Source of the DNA: Rubripirellula tenax
GTDB lineage: Bacteria; Planctomycetota; Planctomycetia; Pirellulales; Pirellulaceae
Direction of reading: 5' to 3'
Length of the DNA: 64,000 bases
Assembly (NCBI RefSeq): GCF_007860125.1
Contig: NZ_SJPW01000008.1
Location: 347,553-411,552 of the forward strand
Shown here: piece by piece, positions 18,302 to 26,727 of the stretch
How positions within the stretch are numbered: position 1 is the first letter of the stretch
How the letters are laid out: every line of letters starts with the position of its first letter
Notes under the pieces: generated by a model
Databases searched by the model: none
What the model was told of the DNA's origin: nothing
The model's input: only the letters and a program-made list of their open reading frames with translations
Position numbers and translations under genes: made by a program

Positions 18302-19546
18302 ATGAAAACGAAGTACGACGTTGTGGTGATTGGTGGCGGACCTGCGGGCGGGTCGGCTGCATCGACGGTGGCCGCGGGGGGATTGGATACCCTTTTGGTC
18401 GAGCGCGATTCCATGCCTCGGTTTCATGTCGGTGAGTCGTTGATGCCGGAAACGTATTGGCCCCTGCAGCGTTTAGGTTTGACCGACCGTATCAAGGCGG
18501 CCGGTTGGCAGGTCAAGAAGAGCGTTCAGTTCGTCACGCACAACGGTCGTGAATCCGAGCCATTCTTTTTCCGCCAACACGACGACCGAGATTGCAGCAA
18601 CACGTGGCAGGTTGAACGCAGTGAGTTCGATAAGATGCTGTTCGATCGCGCCGCTGAACTGGGCGCCGATTGCGTCGACCAAACTCGATTGGTTGATGTC
18701 AAATTTGACGAAAACGGGAAGGCTACGGGAGTCGTTCTGAAAGACCGAAACGGCAATCTGCACGACGTTGAATGCCGTGTCGTGATTGACGGCACCGGAC
18801 AACAATCTTTCATTGCAAACAAACGGGGATTGAAAACGATCAACCCGGATCTGAAAAAGGCTGCGATTTGGACCTACTATCGTGACGCCATTCGTGGCGA
18901 AGGCGATAACGAAGGCGCGACAATCATCATGCAGACCGAAACGCGCGACGCATGGTTTTGGTTCATCCCGCTCTCACGCGGGATCACTAGCATCGGTTGC
19001 GTTGCCGACAACGACTATCTGTTGAAGGGACGCGGCAAACCAGAACAGGTCTACCAGGAAGAACTCGCAAGATGCCCCGGACTGCGACCGCGATTGGAAA
19101 ACGCGACCCAACTTGGTGACGTCCGCACCGCGAAGGAGTTTTCGTACATGACGTCGCAAAGCGCCGGCGACGGTTGGGTGCTCGTTGGTGATGCATTTGG
19201 CTTCATCGATCCCGTGTACTCATCGGGCGTGTACTTCGCCTTGGAGATGGGAATCCGAGCAGGCGATGCCATCATAGAAGGTTTCAAGAAGAATGATCTT
19301 AGCGGCGAACAACTTGGGCAATGGACAGAGTCGTTCCGTGAGGGCTCGAAATGGGTGCGGAAACTGGTTCATGCGTTCTATACGAAAGAATTCAGCATCG
19401 GCCGCTTCATGAAGGAGCATCCTGAACACCGCGGAAATGTGACGGACTTGTTGATCGGCCGCGTGTTCCACGAAAATGCGGGGAACATGTTCGACGATCT
19501 AGACGCATCCATCGCTCGTGCGAAAACGGAAGCGATGGCCGTTTAA
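18302..19546 (+). CDS. FAD-dependent oxidoreductase with flavin-dependent halogenase signatures
   Basis: A 414-residue protein; AAGGAC precedes ATG 18302 at good spacing. FAD-binding GGGPAG at residues 11-16, Glu34 ending the second strand, HVGES at 42-46 and GDAFG at 296-300 place it in the geranylgeranyl-reductase/halogenase group. It carries WFWFIP at 218-223 (matching WxWxIP) and FIDPVYSSG at 301-309 (matching FxxPxxSxG), the two signatures used for flavin-dependent halogenases. Lys72/Lys73 lie in the region where some halogenases keep the catalytic lysine. Halogenation is therefore possible; a hydroxylase or reductase of the same family remains equally open. Confidence 0.75.
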   Translation: MKTKYDVVVIGGGPAGGSAASTVAAGGLDTLLVERDSMPRFHVGESLMPETYWPLQRLGLTDRIKAAGWQVKKSVQFVTHNGRESEPFFFRQHDDRDCSNTWQVERSEFDKMLFDRAAELGADCVDQTRLVDVKFDENGKATGVVLKDRNGNLHDVECRVVIDGTGQQSFIANKRGLKTINPDLKKAAIWTYYRDAIRGEGDNEGATIIMQTETRDAWFWFIPLSRGITSIGCVADNDYLLKGRGKPEQVYQEELARCPGLRPRLENATQLGDVRTAKEFSYMTSQSAGDGWVLVGDAFGFIDPVYSSGVYFALEMGIRAGDAIIEGFKKNDLSGEQLGQWTESFREGSKWVRKLVHAFYTKEFSIGRFMKEHPEHRGNVTDLLIGRVFHENAGNMFDDLDASIARAKTEAMAV

Positions 19547-19615
19547 TCGCTGGAATGCTTGAGTTTGCTCTGGTCTGATTTGCTTTGCTTTGGGCCTTGA
19601 GTGCGAAAAAGCATT

Positions 19616-19643
19616 TTGACGAACTTCGGATGTCCGGTAAGAT
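19616..19643 (+). promoter_or_regulatory. Candidate sigma70-type promoter
   Basis: TTGACG at 19616-19621 and TAAGAT at 19638-19643 are separated by 16 bp, 43 bp upstream of the VWA gene start in a 139-bp intergenic gap. The match to consensus is good in the -35 and partial in the -10. Confidence 0.4.
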
Positions 19644-19685
19644 TCAGACCGTCCGAACGAAGCCGTTTTGCTTGCGGAAACCCTG

Positions 19686-20945
19686 ATGCGTCCGTTCCAT
19701 TTTCGAATCAATCACAGCTTTGCTGTTTCGCTGACTTGCTGGTTTGCGTTCGCTGGGGCAGTTGTGGCTGATGATACGGATCGCCAAACAAGGGTCTTGG
19801 TCCGTCAATTAACCGGGCGCAGCGAGAGTGTCCGTCAAAACGCAATCTCTCGTTTGGTGGCCCAACCGAAATTGGCGTATGAGTTTTTGCCCGCGCTGAC
19901 CAGCGCCGCAATAGAGCAAACGGGCCAGACCCAACCGGGGCAGCTGGTTCGTCCCAGCACGGTTCGCCTTCTCTACTTGATCGGATCCATCGATCATACC
20001 GATGCGGAAAGCGTTTTGGTCGATCTGCTTGACGATGATCACACCGGGATCGTCATGATCGCGGCGGATTCGCTAGGCAAGAACAAACACTATGGCTCGA
20101 TTGAGTTTCTGAAACGGCAAGTCGATCGACCCGAGTTTGATTCGCATTACGGATTTCGATTCAACCTGGTCCGTGCATTGGCTCAGATGGAGCATCCCGA
20201 TGCCGTCGAGTTTTTGGGTGACTTGGAATCGAAGCTCGACGGACAGCTTCATTTCGAAGTTGCAAAGTTGCTCACCGAAGTCAACGAGTCGCATTTTCTT
20301 GGCGACCAGGCTAGGTTTGAGCGGTGGCAGGCATCGAAACCACCGAAGATCGTTTTTCAAAAGGCAAGCTTTGATTCTCAATCCGGAAACGGTCGCATCC
20401 GTATGGGTGCATCGCAAAAATACTATGACATCGACATTCATGCGAAGCGGTTGATGTTTGTCATCGACCGATCGGGAAGCATGAAGGATTACGACGGCGG
20501 GATGACGCGACTGGAACGCGCCAAGTTCGAGCTGATCAAAGCGATCAAGGAATTGCCTGCGGATTCAGAATTTGGGATCACGTTCTTTGAAACGTCGGTC
20601 CGCCAGTGGCGAGAAAAATTGTTGATCGCGAGCGAAGAGAACAAGCGAGACGCAATTGTGTTCGTCGAGCGACTTGGATACGGCGACCGGACCAATACTT
20701 ACCAAGCGCTGCGCGAGACACTCGATTTCGATGAGCAACTTGAAGTCGTGTTTTTGATTTCTGATGGTAAACCGACTTTTGGGGAACTGACCAATCCATC
20801 ACTGATCGTCGCTGACATCATGCACCGAAATCGGTTTCGCAACGTCAACTTCAATACGATTGGGATCGCTGTGACCGGGCCAGCGGAATCGTTCTTGAAA
20901 ACACTGGCCGAGCAATCGGCGGGCGAGTATCGGTCGGCGAACTGA
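19686..20945 (+). CDS. Exported HEAT-like repeat and VWA-domain protein
   Basis: A 419-residue protein; ATG 19686 gives a proper signal peptide (residues 1-28). Residues of about 40-210 are helical and repeat-like (HEAT/armadillo style, for example GIVMIAADSLGKNKHYG). A von Willebrand A domain starts at about 255 with an intact MIDAS motif DRSGS at 261-265. VWA domains bind metal and mediate protein contacts. It has a likely promoter of its own, ends 9 bp from a convergent hydrolase gene, and no partner is adjacent. Confidence 0.8.
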   Translation: MRPFHFRINHSFAVSLTCWFAFAGAVVADDTDRQTRVLVRQLTGRSESVRQNAISRLVAQPKLAYEFLPALTSAAIEQTGQTQPGQLVRPSTVRLLYLIGSIDHTDAESVLVDLLDDDHTGIVMIAADSLGKNKHYGSIEFLKRQVDRPEFDSHYGFRFNLVRALAQMEHPDAVEFLGDLESKLDGQLHFEVAKLLTEVNESHFLGDQARFERWQASKPPKIVFQKASFDSQSGNGRIRMGASQKYYDIDIHAKRLMFVIDRSGSMKDYDGGMTRLERAKFELIKAIKELPADSEFGITFFETSVRQWREKLLIASEENKRDAIVFVERLGYGDRTNTYQALRETLDFDEQLEVVFLISDGKPTFGELTNPSLIVADIMHRNRFRNVNFNTIGIAVTGPAESFLKTLAEQSAGEYRSAN

Positions 20946-20954
20946 GTGGTGAGT

Positions 20955-21791
20955 TCAATTTTTGGCTGATACCGAATCGAGCCACCGAGTCAACTCTTCG
21001 ATCGCAGTGTCCCGTTCGACGTCGTGAAAAATCGCGTGCCGTGTGTGCGGCAGCCGAATCATGGTCGCGGGCTTGCCAATGCGAATCGCCAGATGGTCGC
21101 ATGCGTCGCGGTCAATCATGGAATCTTCCTTCCCGTACATCACCAAGGTCGGAATTCGAATATCACGCGCGTGATCAATGGCCCATCGCCCCTGCGACAC
21201 CAACTGGGTGGCGAGGTACATCGATATTTTGCCGTGCGTTTTTGGATCCCGTCGAATCTGGTCCGCTTCATCGGCGTCCTGTGTCAGTAAGTCCGGATCG
21301 ACTTTGCGATCGAATCGAAACCATGGGAACAGACGCCCAGTAAGCCAAGCCGCGAAGATGATCGGACGGGGCATCAATTGCGGCGGCATCAGCATCGGTG
21401 CGCATAGCGCCAGTCCAGCCAGCGGCGGTGAATCCGTGTCAATTGTCAGCATTCGCAGTGCATAGTTGGCTGCAAAGTTGCCGCCCATGCTGTGGCCAAG
21501 CAACACCTGTGGTAAGCCGGGACAATATTCCGCGACGGTCCGACGCACTTCGCAAATGTCTTCCAAAACGGAATCGAACGATTGAATCGTTCCTGGCTTC
21601 CCAGGCGAATCCCCGTGCCCCGGCAAGTCAAACGCGAACAGGGACCAACCAGCCTCGTTGACGGTTCTGGCCAGATGCTCGAATCGCCCCAAATGGTCAC
21701 CCAAGCCATGGACGACCAAAATCACGCCTCGCGGCGCCAATTTCGACATCCACAAGCGACCGCACAATCGACCTTCACGCCCTGTTTTCAA
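20955..21791 (-). CDS. Monoacylglycerol lipase / lysophospholipase-like alpha/beta hydrolase
   Basis: A 278-residue protein. The N-terminal GRLCGRLW stretch followed by VVHGLGDHLGRF fits the start of the monoglyceride-lipase family, which supports ATG 21791. The nucleophile elbow is GHSMGG (Ser101). YGKEDSMID and RHAIFHD near the end supply Asp and His. LPGHGDS is also conserved. No signal peptide is seen. It is monocistronic, convergent with the VWA gene and divergent from fxsA. Confidence 0.85.
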   Translation of the reverse strand: MKTGREGRLCGRLWMSKLAPRGVILVVHGLGDHLGRFEHLARTVNEAGWSLFAFDLPGHGDSPGKPGTIQSFDSVLEDICEVRRTVAEYCPGLPQVLLGHSMGGNFAANYALRMLTIDTDSPPLAGLALCAPMLMPPQLMPRPIIFAAWLTGRLFPWFRFDRKVDPDLLTQDADEADQIRRDPKTHGKISMYLATQLVSQGRWAIDHARDIRIPTLVMYGKEDSMIDRDACDHLAIRIGKPATMIRLPHTRHAIFHDVERDTAIEELTRWLDSVSAKN

Positions 21792-21934
21792 TGAACTGGC
21801 CCGTCAATGAAAAGCGGTGTCGCAGCTTGCATCGGCTGTAACCCATTGAAAAAACGTCGTGATACTTGGTGCCTCATCGCGCGAACCGGCAAATTAGAGG
21901 GGAATGACGCGTTTTACCATCCTCGAGCGGCCAT

Positions 21935-21948
21935 TTTGTGATCGCAAA
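21935..21948. promoter_or_regulatory. Imperfect 14-bp dyad in divergent promoter region
   Basis: TTTGTGATCGCAAA is symmetric except for one position in each arm. It lies in the 228-bp gap between the hydrolase gene (minus) and fxsA (plus), so it could be an operator. No regulator is identified. Confidence 0.25.
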
Positions 21949-22019
21949 TCGGGTTTCGGCATGGAAGGTGCGTTAGAGTCACTTTGTTGTCCTTGTCTGC
22001 CACGCTGACGGAGCCACTC

Positions 22020-22517
22020 ATGCTCATCCGACTTTTTGCCGCTTTTGTGATCGTTCCGCTGGTCGAATTGTACCTGTTGTTACAGTTGGCTGAAGCGACG
22101 TCATTGGCAACGACGCTAATGATTGTTGTGGTCACCGGCATCATGGGTTCGATGCTCGCTCGGCGCGAAGGTACCGTGGCTTGGCATCGTTTTAAATTGG
22201 CGATGGCCGAAGGACGCATGCCCAGCCGCGAGATCCAAGACGGGCTGATGATCGTGTTCGCAGCAGCCTTGTTGTTGACGCCAGGAATTCTGACGGACGC
22301 ATTGGGGTTCACGCTACTTTTGCCAGCCGGCCGAAGCGTGTTTCGTCGCCTGTTTTTGGCGAAGTATGCCGGTTCGTTCCAGGTTCACGTCAACGGTCAG
22401 CCCGTTTCCGGTTCGCCCGACGAAGCCGATGGTCCGGTGGCCCCAGGGCCAGAACCGTTGCATCGGCCATCGCGTGGTTACACGATCGACGCGACGGCCG
22501 TGAAGCATCGTACGTAG
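22020..22517 (+). CDS. fxsA: FxsA family membrane protein
   Basis: A 165-residue protein from ATG 22020. An N-terminal hydrophobic pair (LIRLFAAFVIVPLVELYLLL and the following TTLMIVVVTGIMGS region) and a later hydrophobic stretch with LLLTPGILTDALGF are the FxsA signature. In E. coli FxsA overproduction relieves exclusion of phage T7 by the F plasmid; its normal role is unclear. The tail from about residue 128 is hydrophilic. Monocistronic. Confidence 0.9.
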   Translation: MLIRLFAAFVIVPLVELYLLLQLAEATSLATTLMIVVVTGIMGSMLARREGTVAWHRFKLAMAEGRMPSREIQDGLMIVFAAALLLTPGILTDALGFTLLLPAGRSVFRRLFLAKYAGSFQVHVNGQPVSGSPDEADGPVAPGPEPLHRPSRGYTIDATAVKHRT

Positions 22518-22733
22518 TCCACCAAGACAGATTTCCTGACACGAATCAGAAATCGATCGAGGGTCCGATTCTTGGCCACCCTCCCGCCTTGGTGTTGACT
22601 GGCAACCGGGTTTCCCAACGCTTCCGGTTTTAGGGATTGTACGGCCGGGTTTGTCGACATCGATCGCGGGCGGCGGAAATCGCGTGCTAGCCACAAAAAT
22701 TTCCGGCCCTGCTTCGCATCGGGGCGTAGAGAT

Positions 22734-22748
22734 GTTTACGTTGTAAAC
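22734..22748. promoter_or_regulatory. Perfect dyad abutting the GGDEF-EAL start codon
   Basis: GTTTAC-GTT-GTAAAC is a perfect 6-bp inverted repeat with a 3-bp spacer, ending 2 bp before ATG 22751. It occupies the place where a Shine-Dalgarno sequence would be, and none is otherwise visible. A repressor bound there, or a small hairpin in the mRNA, would block expression of the GGDEF-EAL/BLUF pair. Confidence 0.4.
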
Positions 22749-22750
22749 CC

Positions 22751-24196
22751 ATGCCAATGTTCTCGGATATCGATTCAATGTCGAGTGTCGATTCCTTTGA
22801 ACCGCAGATCGAAGCGGTTGAAATCGATGCGCTGCAGCGACTTGATCGCGTCGTGGATCAACTTCGAATCGAGCAACAGAGGCTGGAAACAATCACTCGC
22901 GAGGACGCGTTAACGGGGCTGCTCAACCGAACCGCGATGATAAACGACTTGAACGCTGAAATCGCATCGCTTGCCGAGGGAGCCGAGATCGCGCTGCTGT
23001 ACTTTGATCTGGACAACTTTAAACCGGTCAACGACACGCTGGGCCATCCGGCGGGGGATCGAGTCTTGCAGACTGCGGCGCGACGTTTGATTGAATCGAT
23101 TCGCGACGGTGACCGCGTCGCCCGAATGGGCGGTGATGAGTTCGCGATTTTGCAAATCAACTGTCCTCAGCCGTCGAGTTCGCGTGCGCTTGCCAAGCGA
23201 GTGATTCAGCGGTTGAACGAAGCAATCGTCTTCGACGAACAGCACGTGCATATCGGCGTCAGCGTCGGTGTCGCGATAGGGCCGTTTGACGGCGATACGT
23301 CGAACGAATTGCTCAAGAACGCCGATCTTGCGATGTACCGTGCCAAGCAGGATGGTCGTGGCGTGCTGCGATATTTTGAAACTGAGATGGACGCGCGGAT
23401 GCAAGCTCGCCGTAAGCTCGAAAACGAACTTCGGCTTGCGATCAAGAATCAAGAATTTGAACTCCATTTTCAACCGGTACTCGATCTGACGTCTGAAAAG
23501 ATTGTGCTGTGTGAAGCCCTCGTTCGTTGGAACCATCCCCAGCTCGGCCGCGTCGCGCCGGACCAATTCATTCCATTGTCTGAAAAAACCGGATTGATCG
23601 GGCCGCTCGGCGCTTGGGTTCTTCGGCGGGCTTGCCAGGAAGCAGTTACCTGGGGCGACGACATCTGCGTTTCCGTAAACGTCTCGCCCATCCAATTGCG
23701 TGACCGAACGTTGGTGCAGACGGTTGATAACATCCTGGACGAAACCGGGTTGAAGGCCAACCGACTTGAGCTTGAGATTACCGAGCGGTCGCTGATGTCC
23801 AACACGGATCTGACGGTCGGATTGCTGCACCAATTGCGCAAGCTAGGTGTCCGAATATCGATGGACGACTTTGGGACGGGGTATTCATCGATCAGCTACT
23901 TGCGGAAGTTTCCGTTCGACAAAATCAAGATTGACCGCTCCTTCGTTACGGGCAGCGACACCTCGGACGACTCGGCGGCATTGGTGAAGATGATTGCTTC
24001 GCTGGGTGCAAGTCTGGGGGTCAAAACGACTGCCGAAGGCGTCGAGACGTGTGCGGAAATGAAATCAGTCCGCGATGCGGGCTGCACCGAAATCCAACGC
24101 TACCTGCTCAGCCGTCCGATCTCTTCAGACTCCATTCGGGAATTGCTACACGACCGGCAAACGAATGGCAACGCCGTGACCTGCGAGGCCAACTAG
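22751..24196 (+). CDS. Bifunctional GGDEF-EAL cyclic-di-GMP enzyme without its own sensor domain
   Basis: A 481-residue protein with a short coiled-coil-like N-terminus (about 25-50). The GGDEF domain has the intact GGDEF motif at 127-131 and an RDGD I-site at 118-121 with the usual five-residue spacing, so product inhibition is expected. The EAL domain (from about 225) has EAL at 255-257, Asn310, DDFG at 382-385, Lys403, AEG around Glu439 and Gln459, so phosphodiesterase activity is plausible too; QGYL is changed to QRYL. No membrane or sensory domain is present. A BLUF gene follows 3 nt after the stop, suggesting light input in trans. Confidence 0.93.
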   Translation: MPMFSDIDSMSSVDSFEPQIEAVEIDALQRLDRVVDQLRIEQQRLETITREDALTGLLNRTAMINDLNAEIASLAEGAEIALLYFDLDNFKPVNDTLGHPAGDRVLQTAARRLIESIRDGDRVARMGGDEFAILQINCPQPSSSRALAKRVIQRLNEAIVFDEQHVHIGVSVGVAIGPFDGDTSNELLKNADLAMYRAKQDGRGVLRYFETEMDARMQARRKLENELRLAIKNQEFELHFQPVLDLTSEKIVLCEALVRWNHPQLGRVAPDQFIPLSEKTGLIGPLGAWVLRRACQEAVTWGDDICVSVNVSPIQLRDRTLVQTVDNILDETGLKANRLELEITERSLMSNTDLTVGLLHQLRKLGVRISMDDFGTGYSSISYLRKFPFDKIKIDRSFVTGSDTSDDSAALVKMIASLGASLGVKTTAEGVETCAEMKSVRDAGCTEIQRYLLSRPISSDSIRELLHDRQTNGNAVTCEAN

Positions 24197-24199
24197 CGG

Positions 24200-24616
24200 A
24201 TGTTCAAGCGAATTCTCTACACCAGCCGCGCGGCCGAAGGCATCACGATGCGAGATGTCTACGATATCCTTCGTGTCGCACACAACCGCAACAGTGAAAG
24301 CGGCTTAACCGGCGGGCTGTTGTTGATCGACGGATACTTTCTGCAAGTGCTCGAAGGCGCGCCGTACTCGGTTGATGAACGCTACAAACGCATCGTCGCC
24401 GATCAGCGGCATCATGATGTGGTGCTACGGCTGGCCGAGTCAAATTCGGAATTGCTGTTCCCGTCCGAGTGGATGGCGCTGCAGGATGGCCACGATGTCG
24501 ATCCCGATCTACTGGCCGAGCATGCCTACCAAATCGGCATGCCAGAGAAAACATTCAGCGGGCAACAAGTGCTCGCTTTCCTGACTGATTGCTTCGCCCG
24601 ATCGACGGTCGAGTGA
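24200..24616 (+). CDS. Stand-alone BLUF-domain blue-light sensor
   Basis: A 138-residue protein, nearly all BLUF domain. The flavin hydrogen-bond residues are present: Tyr7 and Ser9 in ILYTS, Asn31 in HNRNSE, Gln49 in FLQVLEG, and Trp91-Met92. The spacing of Tyr, Asn, Gln and Met equals that of AppA, but the Trp sits next to the Met instead of two residues before it. About 35 residues follow as a C-terminal extension, as in short PixD-type proteins that signal by binding a partner. It starts 3 nt after the GGDEF-EAL stop, so that enzyme is the obvious partner. Confidence 0.9.
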   Translation: MFKRILYTSRAAEGITMRDVYDILRVAHNRNSESGLTGGLLLIDGYFLQVLEGAPYSVDERYKRIVADQRHHDVVLRLAESNSELLFPSEWMALQDGHDVDPDLLAEHAYQIGMPEKTFSGQQVLAFLTDCFARSTVE

Positions 24617-24681
24617 GCAAAACGTGAAATCTGCTCGAACGCAATTTCCATCATTGCCAATTCACGTTCGCGCCAAGGCAA

Positions 24682-25707
24682 CTACGCGACTTCGATGATG
24701 GCTTTGATCACCCCGGTTTCTGGTTTGGTGAATGACTCGAAATCGTCAAGGACGCCGTCGAAACTGGTGCGGTGCGTGATCCAGGGGTCGGTGTTGATGG
24801 TTCCGTCTTCGATCAAGCTGATGATTCGGGTGAAGTCGCCTGGCATAGCGTTACGGGATGCCTTGATCGTCGCTTCGGGGCGGTGCATGACGGGATGGCG
24901 GAACGTGAGTTCCTCGGTCGTGATCCCGACGTAAACCAACGAACCGGTTGGCGCCAAGTACTGGAACGCACCCGACATCGAATGCTTGTTGCCCGTGGCG
25001 TCCGTGATGACTTGGTACATGTCACCGCCGGTCAATTGTTTCATGCGATCGATTTCGCTGCCGTCGCCTTTGAACAGTACCGTGTTTTTGATGCCGTAAT
25101 TCTTTTCGACGAATTCCAAACGCGCTGGATTCATGTCCATGACACTGACTTCCGCATCCGTCAGCCGGGCAAACTCAAGCGTCGACAGTCCGATCGGTCC
25201 CATGCCGATGATCAGCGTGTGATCGCCGCCGGTGGGAGCGCCGCGATCGTTGGCGTGGCAGCCAATCGCCAAAGTTTCGACGAGTGCCAATTGATCAAAC
25301 GTCAACTTCGATGACGGGTGCAGTTTGTCGGCGCGGACCAAGAACGATTCGCACAGACCGCCGTCGCACATCACTCCGATGACTTTCAAGTTCTGGCAAC
25401 AATTGATCGCGCCGCGACGGCAGGGGTAGCATTCGCCGCAGTTCATATAGGGTTCGATACTGCAGGCGTCGCCGGCTTTCACATTCTTGACGCCGTCGCC
25501 AACCGACACCACCTCCACACCCAATTCGTGACCGGGGATTCGGGGAAAGTCGAAGAACGGGAATTTTCCCAAATAGCAACTGACATCGGTTCCGCAAACA
25601 CCCATGCGGTGTGTCTTGACCAACGCCATTCCGGGACCCGGTGCTGACGGGGGATCGATGTCGATGGCTTTAAGCGTTTTGACTTCTGAAATTTGAATGG
25701 CGCGCAT
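24682..25707 (-). CDS. Zinc-dependent medium-chain alcohol/sugar dehydrogenase
   Basis: A 341-residue MDR-family enzyme. Catalytic zinc residues are Cys38 (GVCGTD), His60 and Glu61 (PGHELG). The structural zinc lobe is C90-x2-C93-x2-C96 with C103/C104. A GMGPIG Rossmann motif followed by an Asp in MDMNPARLE suggests NAD preference. It resembles L-idonate/threonine/sugar dehydrogenases. It lies 48 bp downstream of a lactonase-type amidohydrolase gene on the same strand; a dehydrogenase plus lactonase would oxidise a sugar to its aldonate, as in non-phosphorylating fucose or rhamnose routes. Confidence 0.88.
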   Translation of the reverse strand: MRAIQISEVKTLKAIDIDPPSAPGPGMALVKTHRMGVCGTDVSCYLGKFPFFDFPRIPGHELGVEVVSVGDGVKNVKAGDACSIEPYMNCGECYPCRRGAINCCQNLKVIGVMCDGGLCESFLVRADKLHPSSKLTFDQLALVETLAIGCHANDRGAPTGGDHTLIIGMGPIGLSTLEFARLTDAEVSVMDMNPARLEFVEKNYGIKNTVLFKGDGSEIDRMKQLTGGDMYQVITDATGNKHSMSGAFQYLAPTGSLVYVGITTEELTFRHPVMHRPEATIKASRNAMPGDFTRIISLIEDGTINTDPWITHRTSFDGVLDDFESFTKPETGVIKAIIEVA

Positions 25708-25755
25708 GGAAATTCCGAACGAAGGAAGAAGCAGTTTGAAATGAGGTGTAAGGCA

Positions 25756-26589
25756 TCACGCCAGGCGATAAGCCCGAATGGCATTTCCGGCAAAGAACGC
25801 TTGTTGTTCGCTGGGGGATAGTTCGCTGGCGAGTTCTCGAACGACGTCGATCCATTGGTGATAACCAGTCTTGAGGAGGCAGACGGGCCAATCGCTGCCG
25901 AACATCAATCGAGCGGGCGTGAAGGCTTCGAGCGCGACGTCCCAGTGGCGACGGATGGTTTCAATGTTCCAAGTCGCGTCGCAGACTTCCGTTGCCACGC
26001 CCGAGAACTTGCACATCACGTTCTCGCGACGAGCCAACTCGCGTACATTGTTTTCCCAATTCTGGTCGAAAGCGCCTGATTGAATCGTCGGCTTGGCGAT
26101 GTGATCGAGAACCATGTTCAGCGTCGGATGTCGATCGACAAATTCGATACTTGCGGGCAATTGTTTGGCGAAGATCAGAATGTCGTAAATCAAATCACGA
26201 GTCGCCAGTTGGTTGACACCGCGGTTGAAATCGGCACCCAAAATGAAGCGGTCGTCGGCCTCGTCTTGAACGACATGGCGAACTCCCTTCAGCCGTGGGT
26301 TATCCGCGAATTCGTCCAAAACGTCGGCGACGTTCTGATCCGCCAACGGGACCCAGCCGACGACGCCACGGATCAGCGGTTCGGTTGTAGCTAGTTCGAG
26401 AAGCTCTTTCGTTTCAGCAACCGTTTGTCTCGCTTGCACCGTCACGAAACCGTCGACATGGTTGGCCGCGGCCAATTCACGCAGTTCTTTCGCTAAAAAG
26501 TCTTTGCGAATCACCGACATGGATTCGTCGATCCAGCCGTACTCGGCAGTTGAGTATTTCCATAGGTGGTGGTGTGAATCGATCAGCAT
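25756..26589 (-). CDS. Amidohydrolase-2 family protein, L-fuconolactonase/rhamnonolactonase-like
   Basis: A 277-residue TIM-barrel metalloenzyme with DSHHHLW at residues 4-10, a central KGVRHVVQDE stretch, DHIAKP and MFGSDWPV late in the chain. This order is characteristic of sugar lactonases of the amidohydrolase-2 (PF04909) family. It is cytoplasmic, with no signal peptide. It is the first gene of a two-gene unit with the zinc dehydrogenase. The exact lactone is not determinable. Confidence 0.85.
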   Translation of the reverse strand: MLIDSHHHLWKYSTAEYGWIDESMSVIRKDFLAKELRELAAANHVDGFVTVQARQTVAETKELLELATTEPLIRGVVGWVPLADQNVADVLDEFADNPRLKGVRHVVQDEADDRFILGADFNRGVNQLATRDLIYDILIFAKQLPASIEFVDRHPTLNMVLDHIAKPTIQSGAFDQNWENNVRELARRENVMCKFSGVATEVCDATWNIETIRRHWDVALEAFTPARLMFGSDWPVCLLKTGYHQWIDVVRELASELSPSEQQAFFAGNAIRAYRLA

Positions 26590-26707
26590 GGTGGGCTAAG
26601 AATCAATGAGAGGGGTGGCGGGCGGTCCAACAGGCGAATCCATAGGTTATCCGCGAGTCGGGCGTGTCACAATCAAACGAAGCCTAGGCACGGACCTTGG
26701 CATCCGG

Positions 26708-26723
26708 GCATCGGATCCGATGC
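26708..26723. repeat. Perfect 16-bp palindrome downstream of mgtE
   Basis: GCATCGGATCCGATGC is a perfect palindrome without spacer, ending 4 bp before the mgtE stop codon. A related CATCATCGGATGATC lies immediately to the right, across the stop. No T-run follows on the minus strand, so it is not a standard terminator. Confidence 0.35.
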
Positions 26724-26727
26724 GTCA

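Noticed and set aside
22910-23833. A 307-codon antisense frame inside the GGDEF-EAL gene
   Set aside because: The plus-strand frame has complete catalytic motifs; the antisense product has none.
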